From: an uncultured Bacteroidota bacterium
GTDB taxonomy: Bacteria > Bacteroidota > Bacteroidia > Chitinophagales > Chitinophagaceae
Direction: 5' to 3'
Length of the DNA stretch: 26,266 bases
Assembly (NCBI GenBank): GCA_903905685.1
Contig: CAIVHI010000389.1
Span: forward strand, 1 to 26,266
Shown here: positions 21,399 through 26,266 of the stretch, one piece after another
How positions within the stretch are numbered: position 1 is the stretch's first letter
How the letters are laid out: every line of letters begins with the position of its first letter
The notes under the pieces: generated by a model
What the model saw: only the letters and a program-made list of their open reading frames with translations
What the model was told of the DNA's origin: nothing
The model's database searches: none
Made by a program: the position numbers and the translations under genes

Positions 21399-23351
21399 CT
21401 ATTTACCGCCCAAATACTTGATGTTGTTGGCGAGAATGTTGAGGTCGGATAGCGAGCTGTAGTGTTGGGCGTACTCAATGTTGATTTGGGTCTTCACCTC
21501 AGGTGCGGGTTCGTAGCGCGGCAGAATGTTGTAGGGCGGCAAGACGCCCGGCCGTATCTTGGGCAGTACCGACATTTTCAAGCCTTCGGAGTATCCCACC
21601 CAAGTGAGTCGGCCCGACATTACGCGGAAAATGTTGACAAAAAAGGCACCGGGCTTCTTCACCTTCAACGACACGAATGGAAACAGCAACAGCAGCATCA
21701 AGGCCACCGAGAGGTCGAACAGGCGTTTGTTGCGCACTTGTGCGAAATCGGAAAGGTTGAAGCTGCGGTCTATGGTGTAGAGGTCGCCCGAGGTGCTGCT
21801 GGAGTTGCTGCCCACAAAACTGCGGCTGCCGGGCAGGTGAATTTTGTACTCATAACCCTTGCCACAGAACTCCATTTGCTCAAACACCTTTTTGTAGGAA
21901 AGGCCATTGATGCAGAAAATCACCTCGTTCACACCGGCCGTATACAGGAAGTCCTTCATTTCGGGGAGGCCTGCCAAGGCTCGTTCGGCATCGGTATCGG
22001 TGGGGCAAATACGGCCCGAAAGTTCGGGTGCATAGTGCACCTGGCGCAATATTTGGGCGGTTTGGCGGTAAGCATCGGGGGCCGCCACTATAACCGCTTT
22101 CCGGGGTAATTTGTCGTAGGGTATGAAGCGCAGTATGCCCAGCCGGTACAGGATTTCGTGCAGCCCCAACAGCACGACAGTGCCCGCCAGGCCCGAGAAA
22201 ATGATGATGGCCCGGGAGTAACGGTATTCCGGCGGGAGCAACCCATAGTAGGCCAAAGTAAGGATGGTACCCATGAGCATGCCGCGCGTCACTTTCAGGG
22301 CACGGTAGGGCGAATCGTAGGCGCTGTTGAGGTAAAGTACCGATATCCACAGGAATATGTAAACGGGTATGGTTGCATACAGCGACTGCGGCGGAATGGG
22401 CTTCATCTCCTTCACCTCGTTCACCCAAAAATTGGTGATGCCCCACAACGTGAGCAGCAGTACCAAGGCATCGAAGAGCGGCATATGCAGTGCCTTGAGG
22501 CCCCGCTTCACCCCGCCCAAAACCGCCCGCAAAATGATGCCGAAGTTGATGAACAGGATGAACATGCCGGCCTGCTTTTTGGAGTAATGCTTGCGTACAA
22601 ACGTAATGAGGGCCTCATTGAAAATACGGACGTATGACAACGTCATTTTACGCGTGCTCTCGCCTTTGTAGTGTATGAGGTCGACCTCGGGGAAGTAAAT
22701 GTTTTTATAACCGGCTTTCTCGAGGCGGTAAGACAAATCCACATCTTCGCAATACATGAAGTAATCTTCGTCGAACGGGCCACCGGCGGCATCCATGGCT
22801 TTGCGCCGCACCAACATGCAGCAACCCGACAACACATCTACCGCCGCCGTCTGCCGCTGACCGATATGGACGGAATAATATTTGTTGAAGTATGGCGAAT
22901 TGGGAAACAGCTTGTTGATGCCAGTAGTCTTGAAAATGGCCACCGACAGTGATGGGAACGACTTTTTGGAGTCGGGGGCAAACTGCCCTTTGCCGTCTAT
23001 AAGGCGCGGCCCCAGGGCACCCGCTTCGGGGTGGGCATCCATATAGGCCAGGGTCTTGCCGAAAAAATCCTCGGGCATTACGGTATCCGGATTCAGGAAG
23101 AGGATGTATTCCCCTTTAGCAAATTCCACCCCTTGGTTGTTGGCCTTAGAGAAGCCCTTGTTATCTTGGTTTTCAACCAAGATGACTGCGGGGAACTTCT
23201 CGCGCACCATGTCGCAACTACCGTCGTCGGAGTGGTTGTCTACCACAACGACCTCGGCATCAATACCTTTGGTAGCCCGCAATACAGAATGCAGGCAGAC
23301 CTCAAGAAAGTATTTTACATTGTAGTTGACAATGATGACGGACAACTTCAT
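21399..23351 (-). CDS. GT2 glycosyltransferase fused to a degenerate sugar-transferase tail
   Basis: The start is ATG 23351 (MKLSVIIVNYNVKYFLEVCL); the open frame continues 48 bp further to a GTG but adds nothing family-like. Residues ~1-250 are a GT-A family 2 domain of the rhamnosyltransferase type: VVVVDNHSDDGS, ENxxNxGFSKANNQG, the metal motif LFLNPDTVMP, and FDEDYFMYCEDVDLSYR with the catalytic acid. Next come four or five membrane helices (~285-430), a Rossmann-like segment (~435-540), and a tail RNKRLFDLSVALMLLLLFPF resembling the membrane entry of polyprenyl-phosphate sugar transferases. In this tail the usual catalytic KFRSM-type segment is missing. It probably adds a sugar to a surface polysaccharide or lipid at the inner membrane. 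Confidence 0.85.
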   Translation of the reverse strand: MKLSVIIVNYNVKYFLEVCLHSVLRATKGIDAEVVVVDNHSDDGSCDMVREKFPAVILVENQDNKGFSKANNQGVEFAKGEYILFLNPDTVMPEDFFGKTLAYMDAHPEAGALGPRLIDGKGQFAPDSKKSFPSLSVAIFKTTGINKLFPNSPYFNKYYSVHIGQRQTAAVDVLSGCCMLVRRKAMDAAGGPFDEDYFMYCEDVDLSYRLEKAGYKNIYFPEVDLIHYKGESTRKMTLSYVRIFNEALITFVRKHYSKKQAGMFILFINFGIILRAVLGGVKRGLKALHMPLFDALVLLLTLWGITNFWVNEVKEMKPIPPQSLYATIPVYIFLWISVLYLNSAYDSPYRALKVTRGMLMGTILTLAYYGLLPPEYRYSRAIIIFSGLAGTVVLLGLHEILYRLGILRFIPYDKLPRKAVIVAAPDAYRQTAQILRQVHYAPELSGRICPTDTDAERALAGLPEMKDFLYTAGVNEVIFCINGLSYKKVFEQMEFCGKGYEYKIHLPGSRSFVGSNSSSTSGDLYTIDRSFNLSDFAQVRNKRLFDLSVALMLLLLFPFVSLKVKKPGAFFVNIFRVMSGRLTWVGYSEGLKMSVLPKIRPGVLPPYNILPRYEPAPEVKTQINIEYAQHYSSLSDLNILANNIKYLGGK

Positions 23352-23408
23352 TTTTGCAGGAAATATGCGGAGCCCTATAAATTGCGAATATAAGCCCACT
23401 TGCCCTTA

Positions 23409-23438
23409 CAAAATAAACCGTTTTGGCGAACTCTGCAA
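23409..23438 (-). promoter_or_regulatory. Promoter of the glycosyltransferase gene
   Basis: On the minus strand TTG (23438-23436), a 19-nt spacer and TTATTTTG (23416-23409, one base off TAnnTTTG) lie 57 nt before ATG 23351. The spacing equals that of the lipoprotein and PAS-gene promoters. Confidence 0.5.
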
Positions 23439-23544
23439 TATTTAGGGCGGAAAAGAGTCGAAAAAACTTGCGATTGGCCCGATATGGGCAGTGGAGGTGG
23501 CCCAAACAGATGGAATGATGGCGCGGCCCCGGAGCTTACCCAAA

Positions 23545-25629
23545 TCAGGCTTCGCGCCCCGAAAACTGGTGCAAAGTATTTACCGTCAAAGGCTTCACCA
23601 AGTAATCCAGCACCTTGGGATACTGTTTGGACTTGTTCACATCTTCGGGGTTGATGGAAGACGACAGGATGATTACCGGGGCATCCAGACTTTGAAGGCG
23701 GGCCTCATCCAGAAAATCCCATCCGGATTTTCCATTCTGGAAATTGAGGTCCAGCAACACCAACCTATGCTCTGACGGACTCACTTTCATGTAGCTGATG
23801 CACGACTCGATGTCTTCGAACACTCTGACATTCGTACTTGGCATCAATACCTTTACCATTTGTCGGTGCACCATATTGGTGAGCTTGTCATCGTCTACGA
23901 GGCAAATTTCCTCCAAATCCCCAACGGCCTCCCGCAAAGCGCCTTGCGACCGTGTGCGGGGATTGAGGTTCAGTGCATCGTTGATTCTAGCCAGGGTTTG
24001 GTTGATTTTACCCACGGGGTCTTCCAAGTGGGCCACCATTTCGCGGCAGCCGTCCAAATCCAAGTCGTTCTTGGCCACATTGATGACCAATAGGATTTTA
24101 GAAAATTCCTGCCGCAGCTCGTGAGACGTGATGAAGGAGAATTCCTTCAACTTGTCGTTGCGCTCCTTGATGGCGAGTTCGTCGTTCTTCTTGCGAGATA
24201 TGTCTATGAGCACCACCAAGAACCCGTTGACGGTGTTGTTCTTGAGGATGGGCTCCATGCGGAGGTCTATCCAAACCTTCTTGGAACCCTTGCCGTAGAG
24301 GAGCATTTCCACCCTGAGCTTTTCGCGGCTCCCGATGCAGTCTTCCACCATGCGCACGGCCGAGCGCTCGGTTTCGGGGCCAAATACGGCAGACTGCAAC
24401 GGCATACCTACCACATCGTCGGTTTTATAACTGAACAGTTTGGCGAAAGCCTCATTGAACCAAGTGATGCATCCTTTCAAATCGGTGGTGATGACCAGGT
24501 TACTGGTTTTGTAGAGCAGGCCCGACAGACGGTCCGACTCGTCGAGCGCCTGTTGGAGCTGGCTATTTTTGCCTTCAAATAGGCCTACATAATGTTTGAG
24601 TTCAGAGATGTCGGCGGCACTACCCAAAAATTCCTTTACTACGCCATCTTCCAAACGGGGCACAATCTGCATCTTTATCCAGAAATACCGGCCGTCGTGG
24701 CGCAGCAATCGACATTCAAAGCCGGTCTGGCTTTTTTCGCGGGCAATCCTTGCCAGTTCGTCTCCCACCATCACCCTATCTTCCGGGTGCACCCCATGCA
24801 ACCAATCGGCCGTGAGCAGTTTATGGAAAGACAGTCCGGTGAAGGCGGTGAATTTCTTGTTGAAGAAGGTAGGTTTCAGGTTTTCGTCGGTAGTCCAGAC
24901 AAACATGGGGGAGTTGTCTGCTATGAGGTGGAATTTCTTTTCGTTTACGGAAAGGCGCTCTGCGGAGCGTTTCTTACCGGTGATGTCGTAGGCAAGGATA
25001 CCTGCACCCGATGTTGTAGGAATCATTACAAACGACAACCATTTGTCGGCCACGGGGAAGTAGGCATCTTGCTCGATGGAAATGCTTTCGGAAATGCACT
25101 TCATGATGTTGTCGAGCAGCCTCGGCTGGTCGCTACGGGCGGCAAGTTGCTCCACATGGCGCCGCCCCGCGGGCAATAGGATTTGGGTATGGAAATGCTC
25201 GTAGGCCACATTAGTGCTAACGATATTGCCGAGGTGGTCTGCGGTGAAGAAGATTTCTTTGATTTCATGAAAAATGTTTCCCCTTCCCAACGAATCTCCG
25301 GGCGGCAATATTTCGCCATCCGCCAGTCTATACAGCGCAACATCGCCATAAATGCTTGATTGCCACTCCAATGGCACCTCGGCACAGTCGGCCCTAACCA
25401 GCAGCAGTTCTTGAGCGGTTCCCGATTTCGGGGCAGTGAAATTGAGGAAGAGTTTGCCGGCCGGCATACCTACTATGGTATTTGCCGATAGCCCGGCCAA
25501 TGTATGAAAAGCATTGTTGGCGAAGCACAATTCGTTGCCAGGCCCGCGCACCGCAAACGCAGGCACCTTTATGGCCGAAAAGGCCGATAAGATTTGCTCC
25601 GTCAGACTGTCGTTCAATGCCCCCATCAT
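23545..25629 (-). CDS. PAS-repeat/H-box/receiver signalling protein without a kinase ATPase domain
   Basis: This 694-residue cytosolic protein has a PAS-like region at ~15-110, another at ~120-220, clear PAS domains at ~232-345 (with a PAC tail FLGSAADISEL) and ~370-480, then a dimerisation helix with the phospho-acceptor box SHELR (H503, in FSFITSHELRQEFSKILLV). The expected HATPase_c domain, with its N, G1 and G2 boxes, is absent. After ~70 residues a response-regulator receiver follows (~573-690) with D579-D581, phospho-acceptor D627 (LVLLDLNF), S656-S658 and K679. It may pass phosphate between its own histidine and aspartate, with an outside kinase as the source, or the histidine helix may be only structural. 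It is preceded by porX on the same strand, but a promoter of its own lies at 25639-25668. Confidence 0.83.
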   Translation of the reverse strand: MMGALNDSLTEQILSAFSAIKVPAFAVRGPGNELCFANNAFHTLAGLSANTIVGMPAGKLFLNFTAPKSGTAQELLLVRADCAEVPLEWQSSIYGDVALYRLADGEILPPGDSLGRGNIFHEIKEIFFTADHLGNIVSTNVAYEHFHTQILLPAGRRHVEQLAARSDQPRLLDNIMKCISESISIEQDAYFPVADKWLSFVMIPTTSGAGILAYDITGKKRSAERLSVNEKKFHLIADNSPMFVWTTDENLKPTFFNKKFTAFTGLSFHKLLTADWLHGVHPEDRVMVGDELARIAREKSQTGFECRLLRHDGRYFWIKMQIVPRLEDGVVKEFLGSAADISELKHYVGLFEGKNSQLQQALDESDRLSGLLYKTSNLVITTDLKGCITWFNEAFAKLFSYKTDDVVGMPLQSAVFGPETERSAVRMVEDCIGSREKLRVEMLLYGKGSKKVWIDLRMEPILKNNTVNGFLVVLIDISRKKNDELAIKERNDKLKEFSFITSHELRQEFSKILLVINVAKNDLDLDGCREMVAHLEDPVGKINQTLARINDALNLNPRTRSQGALREAVGDLEEICLVDDDKLTNMVHRQMVKVLMPSTNVRVFEDIESCISYMKVSPSEHRLVLLDLNFQNGKSGWDFLDEARLQSLDAPVIILSSSINPEDVNKSKQYPKVLDYLVKPLTVNTLHQFSGREA

Positions 25630-25638
25630 CTATACCGA

Positions 25639-25668
25639 CAAAAATACGCCAAGAAAAACCATATACAA
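25639..25668 (-). promoter_or_regulatory. Promoter of the PAS/receiver gene
   Basis: On the minus strand TTG (25668-25666), a 19-nt spacer and TATTTTTG (25646-25639) make a full -33/-7 pair, ending 9 nt before ATG 25629. The leader would be only a few bases long. Confidence 0.68.
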
Positions 25669-25685
25669 CAGAGAATATGTAATGA

Positions 25686-25771
25686 GTTGCAAATGACAAA
25701 AACATAACAAACACATTACACAGTTAAATGTCAATGCATGTTTTTTTGTGTTTTTTGCTGCCATTTGCAAC
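25686..25771. repeat. Imperfect long inverted repeat upstream of the PAS/receiver promoter
   Basis: GTTGCAAATG (25686-25695) and CATTTGCAAC (25762-25771) pair perfectly; the A-rich inner left flank and the T-rich inner right flank (CAAAAACA-like against TGTTTTTTTG-like) can extend the stem with mismatches. No T-tract follows in the porX direction, so it is a weak terminator candidate; it might be an operator or an mRNA-stabilising hairpin after porX. Confidence 0.45.
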
Positions 25772-25796
25772 CCAATTCCAGTGGGGTGCCGGGGCA

Positions 25797-26266
25797 CTAT
25801 TTACTCTCCAAGCGCACCACCGGCACTATCATTTCTTCGAGAGACACACCGCCATGTTGGAAGGTGCCCTTGTAGTAGTTTACGAAGTAGTTATAGTTGT
25901 TGGGGTAGCATAAAAACACGTCGCCCTTGGCAAAAATGAAAGTGGAACTCACATTGGGCTTCGGCAATCCGGCCAATTTGGGGTCGCGGAACGCCAGTAC
26001 GTCCCGGTCTTCAAACTGCAGGTTTTTACCATGTTTGTAGCGCAAATTGGCGGTCGTGGCTCGGTCTCCCAAGCACTTGCTCGGTGTTTTCACGCGCACA
26101 CTGCCGTGGTCGGTGGTCAGTATCAGCTTGATATTCTTGTCGGCTATCTTTTTGAGTGCCCGGTGCAGCGGGGAATGTTCAAACCAGCTTACGGCCAAAC
26201 TGCGGTAAGACACTTCATCGCCGGCCAGTTCTTTCAGCACCTCCATCTCTGTACGGGCATGCGAGA
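25797..26266 (-). CDS. porX: PorX C-terminus (PglZ domain), 5' partial
   Basis: The frame is open to the right window edge, and the visible ~156 residues are the end of PorX. They include HARTEMEVLKELAGDE, LILTTDHGSVRVKTP (an alkaline-phosphatase-like metal histidine in TDHG), LRYKHGKNL, FAKGDVFLCYP and FQHGGVSLEEMIVPVVRLE. PorX is a response regulator with an N-terminal receiver and a C-terminal PglZ domain; in Porphyromonas and Flavobacterium relatives it works with the sensor PorY to control expression of T9SS genes, and its PglZ domain is a phosphodiesterase acting on oligonucleotides. Two T9SS cargo genes at the other end of this window fit with a functional T9SS. The receiver domain is outside the window. 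Confidence 0.88.
   Translation of the reverse strand, partial: SHARTEMEVLKELAGDEVSYRSLAVSWFEHSPLHRALKKIADKNIKLILTTDHGSVRVKTPSKCLGDRATTANLRYKHGKNLQFEDRDVLAFRDPKLAGLPKPNVSSTFIFAKGDVFLCYPNNYNYFVNYYKGTFQHGGVSLEEMIVPVVRLESK

Noticed and set aside
1..26266. CRISPR arrays, tRNA or rRNA genes
   Set aside because: No regularly spaced short repeats, tRNA cloverleaf signatures or rRNA-like segments were noticed on either strand by eye.

Overview
The window looks like a chromosomal segment from a free-living member of the Bacteroidota, probably near the Chitinophagales. The evidence is two proteins with C-terminal type IX secretion (T9SS) sorting domains, the tail of the T9SS regulator PorX, several TAnnTTTG-type -7 promoter boxes (three with a TTG 19 nt upstream), and a general lack of Shine-Dalgarno sequences. 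The lineage call below phylum level is inference.

Layout. 1-3860: two large secreted T9SS cargo proteins, the first cut by the window edge; the second carries six NHL repeats and three Ig-like repeats. 4065-5540: a membrane-anchored class III adenylate cyclase with all key residues. 5655-9259: a tight four-gene operon for reduced-sulfur chemistry (TauE/SafE permease, two YeeE/YedE half-transporters, and a Tat-exported SoxB-like metallohydrolase). 9260-11610: an AT-richer, rearranged island with a frameshifted endonuclease/exonuclease/phosphatase (EEP) gene plus a conserved small companion, a second and decayed copy of the same pair, and a headless fragment of an S9 peptidase joined to it. 11611-13978: a SiaA-like SpoIIE phosphatase divergent from SiaB-like kinase and SiaC-like phosphoprotein genes, i.e. 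a partner-switching module. 14050-17088: a 1012-residue ABCG-type transporter with a TerB-like N-terminus. 17222-18103: a lipoprotein. 18293-19392: ridA and tsaB, sharing a symmetrical divergent promoter. 19571-19939: an ArsR-fold regulator. 20020-20873: a gamma-carbonic-anhydrase-fold protein and a tiny Cys/Lys-rich exported protein. 21399-23351: a GT2 glycosyltransferase fused to a degenerate sugar-transferase tail. 23545-25629: a PAS/H-box/receiver protein without a kinase ATPase domain. 25797 to the end: the PorX C-terminus.

How the parts may work together. PorX belongs to the regulatory system of T9SS, the pathway that would export the two cargo proteins at the start. The sulfur operon probably imports or moves thiosulfate/sulfite-level sulfur and hydrolyses a sulfur or phosphate ester in the periplasm. 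The Sia-like trio should set the phosphorylation state of SiaC, but the usual diguanylate cyclase output is absent here. The most unusual region is 9.3-11.6 kb, where two diverged copies of an unnamed EEP-companion gene pair sit in a recombination scar. All family calls come from reading motifs by eye; no database search was run.
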